Part shown: positions 51,950-63,645 of the stretch, piece by piece | How the letters are laid out: each line of letters opens with the position of its first letter | Numbering within the stretch: position 1 is the stretch's first letter | Assembly (NCBI GenBank): GCA_943736015.1 | Contig: OX031057.1 | Coordinates: 45,718,501 to 45,782,500, forward strand | Direction of reading: 5' to 3' | Source: Tridacna crocea | Lineage: Eukaryota; Mollusca; Bivalvia; Cardiida; Cardiidae | Length of the DNA: 64,000 nt | Notes under the pieces: model-generated | The model's database searches: none | The model's input: the letters and a program-made list of their open reading frames with translations, nothing else | Told to the model about the DNA's origin: nothing | Position numbers and translations under genes: made by a program

Positions 51950-52090
51950 TTCAAAAGGTTGCAGAATAACAAAACACCTCTTCTTGGACTTGAGTCTCTC
52001 TGCAGACTTTTGAAAACTTTGTGACAAAAGGATAGATTTCCATAATGAGCACTTTCTCCATTTGTTACATTGTTTTCACATGCATTCATT
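51950..52090 (+). mobile_element. Family A fragment, A3-like core
   Basis: CTTTTGAAAACTTTGTGACA, then CATAATGAGCACTTTCTCC; no ends. Confidence 0.45.
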
Positions 52091-52096
52091 TGTATG

Positions 52097-52325
52097 TTAA
52101 CTCGTTACCATACAATCCCGATATTTAACGACCCTGAGAAAGAAGCCTTTTGAAAACATTGCGGGAAAAGGAGAAAATGCTTGTAACCAGCATTTTCTCC
52201 TTTACCCACAATGTTTTCTACCCTTCCCTGACCAAATTTCAATTTTTCAGTCAAATGTGTTTTGCCGTCTGCAAATGCTTATAATTTGGACCACTCTAAA
52301 ATTATCTTGTGTGGTAATGAGTTAA
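52097..52325 (+). mobile_element. Family A1 hairpin MITE
   Basis: TTAACTCGTTACCATAC / GTGTGGTAATGAGTTAA; core TGCTTGTAACCAGCA. Confidence 0.93.
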
Positions 52326-53120
52326 ACATTGTTTTTCGGAAGGGAGTCCAGACTAATGGAATACTTGCACTGGGAAATGTATGAGGAGCTGACATGACGT
52401 GATGAGCCGCAGATAAGATATATCAGTGAAAGGAATCCATCAAGGGACAGGTAGCTACCTGAATAATTGGTACAAACTCATAAAACTATGAAATTAAGAC
52501 AAGGGGGTCAACAGGTGATTAGATTAGAAATAATATCCTAGGCTGTGTTCTTTGGAGCTTGCAGGAGAAAAATCAAGTCCTACAGTAAAAGTTTGGCTCC
52601 CATGTCACCGAGACGGTTATAAGGTTATAAAATCAGCTGGCAAAATTACTGCCCAACTCTTTATCACACAGTTCTGACCTTTCAAGACTCTGAAAAAAAC
52701 TCTTGTAAACACTATTACGAAAAAAATATTCTTTTTGGTTTTGTGATGGAGTTTATAGCTTAGACCATATCATGGCAGTCAGTGATGCACCCATGTGTTT
52801 CCTTTCTTTTCAGACCAGTACTGATATAACTTTCTTTCCAAAGCCACTGACTACTTTTCTCACAATCATGCATCAGAGGTGAAAGGCGAAAAATCATGGA
52901 AGGAAAGTTTGGGGTATATACATGTATTTGCAAAATTCATCATAAATAATTATCTTATCTATTTCATTTATTGTGCCATGTCAAGAATTCTAGCAGATAA
53001 AAGAAGGAATATATCACTCTTGCTTTTCATCATGAAGTCAGATGAATGATAAACAAATATTGACCACATTTTCACAAGCATGAATGAGAAATCATTGCCT
53101 TTTTATCAACAATCATTAGT
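52326..53120. other. Intergenic stretch with remnants
   Basis: Holds a family A left-half fragment at 52650..52740 (CAACTCTTTATCACACAG) and a diverged SINE type 2 copy on the minus strand near 52785..52910 (AGTACTGGTCTG inverse, AGCCACTGACTAC). The rest is unassigned. Confidence 0.45.
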
Positions 53121-53350
53121 TTCACTGTTTATTACATGATACCGGCTTTTAACATCCCTGGAAAAGAAGCCTTTAGAAAACATAGTTGGAAAAGGAGAAA
53201 ATGCTGGTAACCAGCACTTTCTCCTTTCCTACAATGTTTTTTTCCCCTTGAAAGCCAAATTTCATGATTTAAGTAGCATCTTATTTGTCTCTTAAAAATG
53301 CATTCAACTTAGACAAGCCTACTTCTTTATTGTGTTGTAAAGAGTAAAGC
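53121..53350 (+). mobile_element. Family A copy
   Basis: CTGTTTATTACATGATACC left, core GCTGGTAACCAGC, right TGTTGTAAAGAGTAAAG. Confidence 0.75.
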
Positions 53351-53571
53351 AGGAAAACTTTTAAAAACATTCTGGGGAAAGAAGAAACACTGAGAGTTTT
53401 TCATCTGTTCACACAATGTTTTTCTACCCATTTCCTACAAAATCTTCAATTATAGATTACTATTATGGAGAAAATGCAGGTTACCACAATTTTCTCTTTT
53501 TTCCAAAATGTTTTTAAAACTTTTTTCTAGTCAGATCATTAAAATTCTGAATTTTGTGGTATTAAAGGGTT
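53350..53571. mobile_element. Composite of two decayed family A fragments
   Basis: AAAAACATTCTGGGG...CAATGTTTTTCTACCC, then AATGCAGGTTACCACAATTT and a right end TTTGTGGTATTAAAGGGTTA. Confidence 0.5.
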
Positions 53572-54240
53572 AAAGATGGGCCTTGTCAGCAACATTTAAA
53601 AACCTGCATTTATGCAAAGCAAACCTCTTCAATGATTCATGAATAATGTGACCTTGAAAGTCCCATATGGTCTTTTTCATCTATCTTTACATTTTTGCAG
53701 CATAACTCACACCTAATTTCTTTCCAAATAACTTTGGAAACATCGTAAGTTTTAGCTTATTACCATCTTGGGTGTTATTAATGCTAACATTAGTATCACT
53801 TCCATTACAATAAGACTGGTAATACTATTTCTAATTGGAATTTACATTTATCCTTAGAGTGCCAAATAAGAGATAATTATCAGGCACAAATAATAACAAG
53901 AATCAAGTCGGAAATGGTCAACTTGCCATACCATTTATCGTACATGCAAATACTTCGATTTGATACTTTTGTACTTCATTTATAAAATCATCTGATGTTT
54001 TAAATCATACAGAAATTTAACTTGGTTTCAGAACAAAAAATTTGACTGGAACTGAATTCATACTTAATCATGGTTTTAATATATCAAGTAACTTACTTCT
54101 TTTTTGTAAGGTTGTTGTCTCTAGTCTACAGGTTAAGTAGTATCATATAGAGGTCAAATTTAACTTTTTTTTTCAACTAGCAAAATTTGCTAGTGACTAT
54201 TTTTTCTACTAGCAAAAATCAATTTTGTACAAGCAATTTT

Positions 54241-54450
54241 TTAACCCATTGCCACACAGTCCCTTGTTTTAACTACTCTAAAATGGGAAACTTACAAACA
54301 TTATGGCAAGAGGAGATAAATGCTCATGATGAGCAATTTCTCCTTTTCCCATAATGTTATCTACATTATTAGAGAATAAAATTTCCTTTGAACCAATTTT
54401 GAAATTGTCGTCTGCAGACTCTTTCAATTCAGGAGAGTCTAAATATTGTT
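54241..54450 (+). mobile_element. Family A copy with GCTCATGATGAGC core
   Basis: TTAACCCATTGCCACAC left; matched arms ATGCTCATGATGAGCAAT; right terminal repeat missing after TCTAAATATTGTTG. Confidence 0.75.
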
Positions 54451-54484
54451 GAGAGGGTCTCCTCTGTTTGCTTATGCAATAACT

Positions 54485-54652
54485 GTATTTGACTGGTCAA
54501 CTTTCGTGAAGCACAAAAATGAATACATGTAATAAACTCAGCCTACCTGTAAGGTGCCCGTTTCGCGGTTCACAAACATTACGTGGACTTGAGAGCGTAA
54601 CGTTTGTGCTTCATTAAAGTTTACGAAATCGTGATATTAACCAGTCGAATAC
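54485..54652. repeat. Imperfect long inverted repeat
   Basis: TATTTGACTGGTCAAC...GTGAAGCACAAA at left pairs with TTTGTGCTTCATTAAAG...TTAACCAGTCGAATAC at right. Candidate MITE of an unassigned family. Confidence 0.55.
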
Positions 54653-55319
54653 AAAGAGTGCAACATGAAAAACCGTAATTACCAGTCAAATTCTGCTATT
54701 ATTATAGGTCAGACTCTACACATTCTTCACTTTTATCAAGTTTCATCGTTTTGGCGGTATGTGAATTCCGTCAATGTCACGGAATCCGGCCGTGGAAAAA
54801 AAAAACCTGGATATTTTCCGCTGCATACTGTCAACGATGCAGACAGATGTAAAAACAACGTCAGAATCGTCTACATGCTTTAAATATCGGATACATGTAT
54901 TTACAATATCGCAATAAGCGTCTCTATGAATACCGGTCACATGGTCGGTGATACTGTCAAAGGATAGTTCTACACCGCATACGGCAATACGGTGTGCACG
55001 AAAAACAAACTCATTCATGGATTAATTCAGATTTGTAAGCAGTAGGTTTGCCCATTTTCCGGCGCACTCACAAATTATTTCGACTATTGGAATTTGGCAC
55101 TCGCACTCTTTTATTTCAGCCTGCATTTTGCAAGTTTGCAATCATTAAATTTGAACCTTGAGCATATAATTGAACCATTTGTACTTGCACTCCATTCTCC
55201 ACCATTGGTAGGCATGCAAGCACCAGGTATGTTTAAATTCTAGTTTTGTGCTCTAGCAAAATCACTTGCGCACAAAATCTGTGCAGAGTTTTCAACAAAT
55301 TTTGTCTTGATTGTCTCTG

Positions 55320-55378
55320 TACCCAGAGGTGACCAATCGAAAAGTAACATTGCCTTTGGGGACAGTTATCTGTACCAA
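55320..55378. repeat. Family H partial copy
   Basis: CAGAGGTGACCAATCGAAAA to CTTTGGGGACAGTTATCTGT, the 3' half only. Confidence 0.6.
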
Positions 55379-58300
55379 TTAGAGCAGTTGCTTACGACAA
55401 ATTAGACATGTCCGAAAAATCATAACCAGAGAGTGACTGGGAATAGACAATTATCCTCCGAGTATGCTTTTTCACGCTACACAATAATCACGCACCCTTG
55501 ATCGCCGACCGAATACGTCGTCTACACAAATACCCATGATGTCATACGATAATTTTAGCGTCTCCATCCAAAGATCTTTCGCTACATGTCATAATGTGGA
55601 AAGCAAGGAATCTTCTAGTAAGTTCTTGATCAAATTGTATAATCAGTGTCATTTTGATACATATTTCTTAACCCCAAAAATTTGAAGGTGAAAGTGACAT
55701 ATTTTTTTCGTTTTCAGTCATCCAACTCGACAGAAAGTTTTCATGTGTTTTTGTTTACATCTGGGCTACGAGGTCACTTGACTATCACATGATTATGAAT
55801 AAATTATCTAGAAATTATGGAGGTCCAAACAGACCATACTTGTTATATAAAACAGAAAAAATGAGAACTGTATGCACTAGACACATTTAAAATTCTGTTG
55901 CAGCATCTAGCGACTTGGAGCAAAAGATCTTTTTTATTGCCCTTGCCATAGTCTTCCATGTGCATCTGTTGAAGAATAAACTCTTCAAAATATTTCAAAA
56001 ACCAAATTTGTAAATATGTTCATTTCCTTGACTCAAAAACTGTTAGTTATTTTGAGATATATTTTTGTTTGATTTTTCAACAGTTTCAAACTTAAAACTT
56101 ATAGATTTCACCACTTATAAACTCTTCTTCAAACTGATAAGTAAGTTAGAATTATGACCCACTTGTTCCTCCATACAGAACTCAATTTTGAAAGTGCGTG
56201 ACTATTGATGACGTAGAGGGCAAACAACCATATTTGTATCAGACTTTCGGATTGACAACTACAGTGAATGACAAACGACTTCTTAAATTCTCACTGGTAA
56301 AAAAGAATGGGTTAAAGTAGAAATAAAAATAAGAATATGAATTTTTTTGGTTCGACCTTCTCGCTTTTTAAAAATAAGCCGCGAAACGTTAGGTGCGTGA
56401 TTATTGCTTACACTGGGATACACACAATCTTTTGAGTTTGTCCATTTCAATGTACTCGGCGCATTTGGTAGAAACACACAATCCTTGAATTTGCCAAGTA
56501 AATATTTTCAGTTTGTCTATTTCCACCGATCCTTAATCTTCGATTAGCAGTACAGAAATGTAATGTTTCCGAATTAAGTTTTTTTTCGAGGGCAAAAAGA
56601 GATCAGCTGTGTTGCATTGGGTTAATATTGACCGAAGCTTATCTCATTTCATTTTCTCTAATGAATACTGCCATATATAAAACCGCGATCATCTCGTCTT
56701 CCTATAAATGAAAGTGAAAATTCGCCTACCTTCATGCATGATCCATCATCACTGCTGTCGATATAAGGTAGCAGATGTGATCTATCTCGACTTAATCGCC
56801 TTATCTGCTGTCACAGCTGGGGGCAGCCATTTGTAAACAATAGAGCGGCACCTATTGAACAAAAATTCTTTCTAAGGGAAGTAAGCCTTTTTTTTTTTTC
56901 AATCAAAGTTTTGAGGGTAACCAAGAATCGCCCAGGACAAACACAGTCTTGAAATCAGTAGGTAGTGGAAAAAAAAAAATAATTAAATCTGACAAGATTC
57001 TATTCTTCCTGTAGATTATTGAAAGTCGGTGGACAATGTCAGCATTATCAGCAAAAAGAAGTGAAAACCCGTAGTCAAGGGAGCTAACAACAATAGAGAT
57101 CAGTGTTTCTAAGTTACAAAGACTGAATGCTCTGTATAAAAGCGTTGACTTGCTTAGCTCTCATATTTATTCCAAAAAGAAGAAAATGAATGAAAATCAC
57201 TCATTTCAAAACTGTAGGATAGGATGAGCTTTTCTTTAGAAAAAAATGGCATCTGTGTCAGGTTGCTTGGTCCAGCACGTTTCTGATTCTCGAAAACGGA
57301 AATTTTCCTAGATCTAGAGCAAATCTAACGCTCGCACAAATTGTGAGAACTTTCAGACAAGGTAAAGGTGACTTAAATTACGCGATTTGTGTTTTGGTAG
57401 TGTATAAAACACTGTGGTAAAAGAAAACATGCTGCAACGGCATTCTCTCATTTTCTTACCAACAATGTTTTCAAAAGCCGTATCCTTTCAACAAAGTAGA
57501 ATAATGTATGGAGAAAGTGGGTTGACATTTTCTAGTAAAACATTCCAATTATCCATGTATTTCGTATTTTTGGCTACTTTACCCTATCGTGTTCAAGCCT
57601 TCCTTTTCCACTAAAATAATTTTCAAGATGTATGTCTGTATGCTATAAAAAAAAATAATGGTATAAGGGAGAGAACTCGTACAAGCTTTTGTTATTATTT
57701 ATACCAGAGTCACGTCCCTTTTAAATGGATATGTATAAACCGAAACCGAATAACAGTGTGCAGGACATAAAATAAAAAGTCGATAGAAATTTCTTTGTAC
57801 GATCGATTTTTTCAGATGGAATTGTTATGAATTTGAAAATATTTGTCTGAAAGAACACGAATTTCTTTTTCTGAGTATCTAATAGCACAAGCCAAAAGAA
57901 AGAACAACCGAAGAGAAATTGATTCACAACTGGCCAGGCAGTTGTCTCCCTTGTAAAACATCCGGTATACATTTGTAAATATACCGACCGCCAAAATTTC
58001 AATCCGGTAATAACGGTTTTGCTATCAAGGTAAAATTTCATCAAAAGCATAGAATTAATATATGTAATTATTCATAAAATAAATGATAATTATTACTTTG
58101 ATTACTTACATGAACTATGATTCTTTTTTGTTTTTGCAAATGACTCACTCGCGTATTTCACTATATAGCTATATATAAAAGCTGCGGGTTTTTATCTTTT
58201 GACAAATAACATCAAATGTATAGAGCTGTTATACAGTAAAAAAGTACTATACTGTTAAAATTGGGTCTTAATCTTGAGAAAATAAATAAATTAATAAATA

Positions 58301-58639
58301 GATTTAAAAAAAACCTCGCGTGTTCAATGTTTATGAAGTTTATTGTAAATTTCTCATGAGTCATCTAGGCTAGATCTAGATCTACATGAAGAGCTTACGG
58401 GGACAGCATTCACAAATTTTTTCAAGTCATAAGTCCACCAAATAATTCAGATCAAAATAATGGTGTCTGATTTAAACATCAAGAAGGAAATTCTTGCGAA
58501 GTTCTTGTCAGAATTTACCAAAAAAAGTGAAGCTCTTTTCTTTTTTCTATTACCCACTGAACTTTGATTCTGTATGTAAACAAGGATGTTCGGGAGTAAT
58601 TTAAGGGAGATCACTCCCCATAAATTTGAAGATAAGGCC

Positions 58640-59320
58640 GTACGAGTTTTCTCCCTTAGACCATAGAATTAATGCGAATGATAAGGAAATCTCGCATTGA
58701 TACTGGTTCAAAATACAATCAAATCGGAATCTTGGTTTGATTGGTTTCAGTTGAATTTCAAAAGAAATTGATTGTTTATAAACCTTTTTCAAAATTTCAT
58801 TGAAAAACGAAAAGGATTTATTACCCAATGAATTTTGCTTCATTTGTAAACCTGGATTTATATGAGTTTTCTCCCTTAGACCATAAAATGATAAGGGAAT
58901 CTCTTAAAATTACAAAATCAACTAAGAGTCTAGGTTTGATTGGCTCTAATAGAATTTGAATAGAAATTTAATGTTGATAAAGGTTTTTCATAAAAACAGG
59001 ACATGTTTCCATCCAGAATTGTAGGGGAAGTATTGTTGTACATGAATTATAAGAGGGAAACACATACAGAACTCTTTTCACAATCATCTACAGGCTCCTA
59101 AATAGACTGACATTAATGATTTACAAGAAATGTTAATTGCTTATTCTCATTCATACTGTCTAGTGGCTAGCCTTTTATTCAGAAGGGGGCATCAAGAAAA
59201 TACAAAAAGATCTTACAGTTTTCATGATTTTGTGTCTTTTTGGCTAAATGAGTTTTCCTCCTTGGACAATTTAAAATGATAAACAATCAATTTTAACTGG
59301 TTTTAAATATACTGATATAA
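58640..59320. repeat. Diverged local tandem repeat (~222-bp period)
   Basis: GAGTTTTCTCCCTTAGACCAT recurs at about 58647 and 58865, each followed by ATGATAAG and a TTTGATTGG motif; a weaker third unit starts near 59251 (GAGTTTTCCTCCTTGGAC). Confidence 0.55.
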
Positions 59321-59410
59321 AAATATTTATGATTTTCACTTAGCATAAAACTCAGGGTTGTGACTGATGACATGTAATGGGAAGAAGATGCCTTTATCTC
59401 CCCCATTTCA

Positions 59411-59640
59411 CATACTTCACTCTTCGGCAAACTACAAAGTATCAGACATTTTCAGATAGGAAGCATTTCAGATGACAAAATAGTTGTTACAGAAAAAGTG
59501 ACGCTTATTTTTGGAAGGTTAAAGAAACATTGCAGTAAAAATAGAAAATGCTGGTTGCACGCAATTCCTCCTTTTTACACAATGTTGTCAAAAGCCTTCT
59601 TCTGCAGGGTCATAAAAATTTATAATTGTTAAATAATGGT
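59411..59640 (-). mobile_element. Family A copy, diverged
   Basis: CACTCTTCGGCAAACTAC left, core GCTGGTTGCACGC, right ATAATTGTTAAATAATGG. Confidence 0.6.
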
Positions 59641-59746
59641 TTTAATACAGTTCACTATGTCTGGGCAGATCCTCATGAGCCAGAAAAGTTTCCATTTTTT
59701 CCCCATTTTAACTCCATTGGATCGCGGGAATCTGGGATATGAAAAT

Positions 59747-59973
59747 TTAACCCTTTACCACACAATCCCTGGTTTTTATGGCCTTTAGATAGAAGCTTTT
59801 TGAAAACATTGTGGGAAAAGGAGAAAATGGTGGTTACCAGTATTTTCTCCTTTTCCCAAAACATTTTCTACACTGCTGAAAACCAGTTTCAATTTTTGAG
59901 TTATGTTTAATATGTATTTTGGAAAAGCTTTCAATTTGGACCAGTCTAAAATTTTGTCCTTTGGTAGATTTAA
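59747..59973 (+). mobile_element. Family A1 hairpin MITE
   Basis: TTAACCCTTTACCACAC / TTTGGTAGATTTAA; core GTGGTTACCAGT with two arm mismatches. Confidence 0.88.
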
Positions 59974-60284
59974 ATCTGTGAATTACATGTATTACATTTT
60001 TCTTTCAGATCACCATACTGATTGGTCCTCCTAATGCATCACTACAGCAGTAGACTGTCCTGATAATGACAACAAAGTTGTATTTAAGTATTTCATAAAT
60101 TTTATTCAAATTTCAAACAAATTACTGAAAAATAACCTATGAATGAGACACTTCTATCCTAAGCCTGTATGACACAATTGAAACTTCCTTTTGTGGTGAA
60201 GATTACAATGATACTCCATATTTATGGAGTCTGATCTCCATCTACAATGACTGCAAAAGTAACTATATTTACATTACAAGCCTA

Positions 60285-60511
60285 TTAACCCTTTCCCAAA
60301 TGACAAGTTTTAGACTCTTCAAAACTGAAAGAATTTGCAGATGACAAATTTAACTTTCATAAAATGGCAGAAAATTATCCGAAGGGGCAGAAAACACTGT
60401 GGGAAAAGGAGAAATTGCTCGTTATGAGCAATTTCTCCTTTTTCCATAGTGTTTTCAAAAGACTTGTACTGCAGACACACAATAACAAGGGCTCGTTTGG
60501 GAAATGGTTAA
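60285..60511 (-). mobile_element. Family A2 copy with GCTCG core
   Basis: TTAACCCTTTCCCAAATG / GTTTGGGAAATGGTTAA; core AATTGCTCGTTATGAGCAATT and CACTGTGGG outer arm. Confidence 0.9.
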
Positions 60512-60524
60512 ACCCCTGAATCAT

Positions 60525-60875
60525 CCATGTCAAAAACATTTGTAGAGGAGATACAAAACATGACTCAAACGACAAGATTTCATTTCAAACACAAGAAAAC
60601 ATTGTAGAAAAAGAAGAAAATACTGGTAACCAGTATTTTCTCCTATTCCACATTGTTTTCAAAAAGTTTCTTAACCATGGTCAATTACCGCTTACCCAGA
60701 GAGGAATATTAGCTTAATAAAAGCACACCGGGAAAAAAGAGAAAATGCTGGTAATTATTTTTTACTCTCCAAAAGTCAAGTTTCAAATTTTGAATCACAT
60801 TTATGCTTTGAATTTCGACTAGTCTAAAGTTTTGTTGTTTGGTAAAGAATTAAACTTGTGGTAAAGGGCTTAAGT
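60525..60875. mobile_element. Two partial family A copies
   Basis: 60525..60710 has the compensated core ATACTGGTAACCAGTAT. 60720..60875 is plus-oriented, lacks a right arm after GCTGGTAATT, and ends TTTGGTAAAGAATTAA. Confidence 0.65.
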
Positions 60876-61000
60876 CTTTCCGCATTATACCCAAAAATAG
60901 GCTTTGTGCAGCATAGATCATGCTTGCTGATGTTAGAATTACCTGTGTTTACATGTCGGGCTATGCTTGTAAGATGAAGGCTTTTTTCTAAGTTTTACAG

Positions 61001-61214
61001 GGCTGTATTTTGTAACCTCAAAATTGAAAGCAATTCAAGGTGACAATGTAAATGTGAGTGAAATGAGAAAATTTGCCTTTGAGAGAGTAGAAAACATTAT
61101 GGAAAAGGGAGAAAACTGCTAGTTTCTGACATTTACTTCCTTTCCCTAATTGCTTTCAAAAGGCTTATTCTTCAGTGTCATTAAAATTCATGATTGTGTG
61201 GTGGAGACTTAAAA
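61001..61214 (-). mobile_element. Family A copy, diverged
   Basis: Left block GTAACCTCAAAATTGAAAGC, core decayed (GCTAGTTTCTGAC), right GTGTGGTGGAGACTTAA. Confidence 0.65.
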
Positions 61215-61245
61215 CATGTGAATGGTTGGGGTATATCATAATGGT

Positions 61246-61455
61246 TTAACTGTACCAAACAAACCCTGGTTTTTATCCTGAGATAGAAGCCTTTTGAAAA
61301 CATTGTGAGAAAAGGAGAAAATGCTGGTAACCAGCATTTTCTTTTTTTTTCCCACAATATTTTTTACCCTGCAACAAATTTCAATTTTATTTTGTTGTCT
61401 GCAAGTGCTTACAATTTGGACCAGTCTAATATTTTGTCGTTTGGTAAAGGGTTAA
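61246..61455 (+). mobile_element. Family A1 copy, first of a chained pair
   Basis: TTAACTGTACCAAAC left, perfect core, right TTTGGTAAAGGGTTAA shared with the next copy. Confidence 0.9.
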
Positions 61456-61680
61456 CTCATGATCACACAATCCCAAGATTTAACAACCCTGAGAAAATGG
61501 TCATTTGAAAACATTGTGGGAAAAGGAGAAAATGCTGATAACCAGCATTTTCTCCTCTGTCCACAATGTTTTCTACCCTATCAAAGAACAATTGCACTAT
61601 TTGGGTCACAATGAAATTGTCCTCTGCAAATGCTTTCAATTTGGACAAGGCTAAAATTTAGTGGTCTGGTAAAGGGTTAA
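61452..61680 (+). mobile_element. Family A1 copy, second of a chained pair
   Basis: TTAACTCATGATCACAC / TCTGGTAAAGGGTTAA; core GCTGATAACCAGC. Same orientation as its neighbour. Confidence 0.9.
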
Positions 61681-62120
61681 GTTTTCCTTCAAAACCATCA
61701 TGGACGGAGTTAATATGATACAAAGTCTGCAGGCATGACCTTGTGTAGTTGTATTTTTGTGTCTTGTTACTGACTGTTTAAAGAAAGTATTGTGGCAAGA
61801 GGAAAACTAAGTAAGTTTTCTGGTAATTTACACTCTTATAATGTTGATCTCAATTTTCCTACAATATTTATTCCCAACCAAAATGTGTTTACAGACTTCT
61901 TCCAGTTGAAAGTATAGAATTGTAGATGACAAATGACAGCAATACAAATAACAGGGTAAGTCTGGTCTCTTTCCAGCCAACATTTTCTACCAGGTTTGCG
62001 TAAATGTTGAAAACACTGAGGGAGAAAGGGAAAAACATTTAACAGCATTTTCCATCATGATTTCAAAAGCTTTCTTTTTCGGATTCATTAAAACTCAGGA
62101 CCATTTAGAAAAAGTGACAA
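61681..62120. other. Intergenic stretch with decayed family A pieces
   Basis: AGTATTGTGGCAAGAGG near 61785 and TGAAAACACTGAGGGAG to TTTTCAAAAGCTTTC near 62005..62085 are probable remnants. Confidence 0.4.
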
Positions 62121-62347
62121 ATGGTATTACCAGACAATCTGGAGTTTTAACAACCCTGAAAGAGAAGACTTTTGAAAACATTGTGAAAAAAGAGAAAATG
62201 CCGGTAACCAGCATTTTCTCCTTTTTCTTCAATGTTTTCTAAGCTTTCAGAGAAGCAAAGCAAATATCTGAGCCTCATTTGATATTCGTATCTGCACATG
62301 CATTAAATTTGGACCTGTCCAAAGTATTTCTGTGTGGTAAACAGTAA
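62121..62347 (+). mobile_element. Family A1 copy
   Basis: ATTACCAGACAATCTGG left, core GCCGGTAACCAGC, right GTGTGGTAAACAGTAA. Confidence 0.8.
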
Positions 62348-62384
62348 ATCACAGTAACACAAGCCGTCTTAATTGTCACCTATG

Positions 62385-62606
62385 TTAACCCTTTCCCAAA
62401 CAAGCCCTGGTTTTTATGTGTCGTCAGTAAAAGTCTTTTGAAAACACTTCGGGAAAAGGAGAAATTGCTCGTAACAAGCAATTTCTCCTTTTCCCAGAGT
62501 TTTCTACCCTAAGAGCTTTCTGCCATTTTCTCCAAATCTAAAATTTTCGTCTGCAAACTCTTTTGGGTTGGAAGAGTCCAAAATTTATCATTTGGGAAAG
62601 GTTTAA
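62385..62606 (+). mobile_element. Family A2 copy with GCTCG core
   Basis: TTAACCCTTTCCCAAAC / ATTTGGGAAAGGTTTAA; core AATTGCTCGTAACAAGCAATT. The right TTAA is shared with a truncated copy. Confidence 0.9.
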
Positions 62607-62665
62607 CCCTAAACCACACAATCCAGAGTTTTAAAAACTTTATTGGAGAAGGCTTTTAAAGCAAT
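62603..62665 (+). mobile_element. Family A1 left-end fragment
   Basis: TTAACCCTAAACCACAC through AAGGCTTTTAAAGCAATGTG. It lies just downstream of the ENDOG-like gene's poly(A) signal. Confidence 0.7.
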
Positions 62666-62722
62666 GTGTGGTAATAAAGTAATGCAGAAGAGACAGTACA
62701 GACGACTATATCGTAAATTAGG

Positions 62723-62728
62723 TTTATT
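62723..62728 (-). terminator. Polyadenylation signal AATAAA for the ENDOG-like gene
   Basis: AATAAA on the minus strand lies about 70 nt past the stop codon at 62797. The gene's 3' UTR is therefore probably short and ends near 62700, just before a truncated family A copy (62603..62665). Confidence 0.6.
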
Positions 62729-62796
62729 TTTCCTGCCAGTATAACACGAGGCAGATGAGATTCGTTGTGTTTGTCAGTAAACCTGAGGAAAGTCTG

Positions 62797-63079
62797 TTAC
62801 CACCAACCTGATTTTTGGCCATTGACAGAGGATATTTTGCTTTTTGGAATTTTATCAAATAACAAAAATCCAGCCGCTCTCTCCACTGCATCAATTGGAG
62901 TTAAAAAAGTTTTCAAAGGGACATCTTTGATGGCCACATTGGGTATCACAAATGATAATATTTCAAAGTTTCCTGAACTGTTTTCTATCAAAATGACCTT
63001 GAAAAAGTGGGTAGGCACAGCAACATTGTTTCGACCAATAACTTCATATTTTATATATCTTTTACCATCTTCTTCTTTT
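62797..63079 (-). CDS. ENDOG: Endonuclease G-like nuclease, last exon
   Basis: This 283-bp terminal exon encodes 93 residues ending in GQKSGWW and TAA. Acceptor TGTTTCAG, entering in phase 2. It contains EEDGKRYIKYEVIGRN and VAVPTHFFKVILIE, then FVIPN, FLTPIDAVERAAGFLLF. These match the C-terminal part of ENDOG/NUC1, DNA/RNA non-specific nucleases of the mitochondrial intermembrane space (established for the family). The catalytic DRGH motif lies upstream, outside the window. The tail is short compared with yeast NUC1 and close to the animal length. Confidence 0.92.
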
Positions 63080-63280
63080 CTGAAACAAAGGAAATAGACA
63101 TTTACAAAGTAGAGAACTGGACCAGTAAGGTGCATGTATACCTTTCGAAAACAGCATCACATTTTCAGATGTATTCCTTGAACAAAAAAAATATTCACTT
63201 TCCAGTGAGGCTAGGACCCACAGGGAAGTTTTTGTTCAACTGAAATAGTTTTAGTTTTGTTAAAAACAGTCTCAAACCAT

Positions 63281-63434
63281 TTAACCCATTACCACACAAT
63301 CCCTACTTTTGACGCCCCCGAGAAAGAAGCCATTGGAAAACATTGGAAAACAATTACATGTACTTTTATTTTGTTGTCTGCAAATGCTTTCGATTTGGAC
63401 CAGTCTAAAATGTTCTCGTGTGGTAAAGAGTTAA
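63281..63434 (+). mobile_element. Family A1 copy with deleted hairpin (154 bp)
   Basis: TTAACCCATTACCACAC / GTGTGGTAAAGAGTTAA. The core is replaced by CATTGGAAAACATTGG. In the last intron of the ENDOG-like gene. Confidence 0.88.
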
Positions 63435-63479
63435 CTACTGTCTTCAAATATCTTGTTGAAAAGAGTTAAATGCCTATAT

Positions 63480-63645
63480 AACAAGCAAATGGCTATTGAA
63501 ATCATTGTCAGAAAAGGAATAATTACTGTTAATCAGTATTTCCCACTACCATTATATTCCCTACTCTTTCAAGGTCAAATCTGTTAATGTGAGCCTCATT
63601 TGTCTCTTTCAAATTTATGCTTTTAATTTGACAATGCTATCAAAT
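63480..63645 (+). mobile_element. Decayed family A copy
   Basis: ATTGAAATCATTGTCAG, core TTACTGTTAATCAGTA, right block TTTGTCTCTTTCAAATT; ends near the next copy's TTAA. Confidence 0.55.

Larger units (their letters stand above)
54451..59410. other. Comparatively repeat-poor 5-kb stretch
   Basis: Only one decayed family A fragment (57355..57500) and a family H piece (55320..55378) occur, against one copy per ~500 bp elsewhere. CpG-containing motifs are more frequent. Candidate control sequences include TATATAAAA at 56674 and TATAAAAG at 57135 (plus strand) and a possible minus-strand donor AAG/GTAGGC at 56730. It may hold the promoter or first non-coding exon of a flanking gene; this is not demonstrated. 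Confidence 0.4.

Noticed and set aside
57721..58050. 109-codon minus-strand open frame and an overlapping 60-codon one
   Set aside because: Composition is low-complexity hydrophobic, with no domain and no splice partners; two overlapping frames cannot both be real.
5991..61680. Dozens of short open frames encode near-identical peptides containing GENAGNQHFLLFPQC or KMLVTSIFSFSHN
   Set aside because: They are translations of the family A hairpin in different frames and orientations; the shared peptide reflects the repeated DNA, not a protein family.
62765..63097. 110-codon plus-strand open frame
   Set aside because: It is the antisense shadow of the last ENDOG-like exon, which has clear family motifs on the minus strand.
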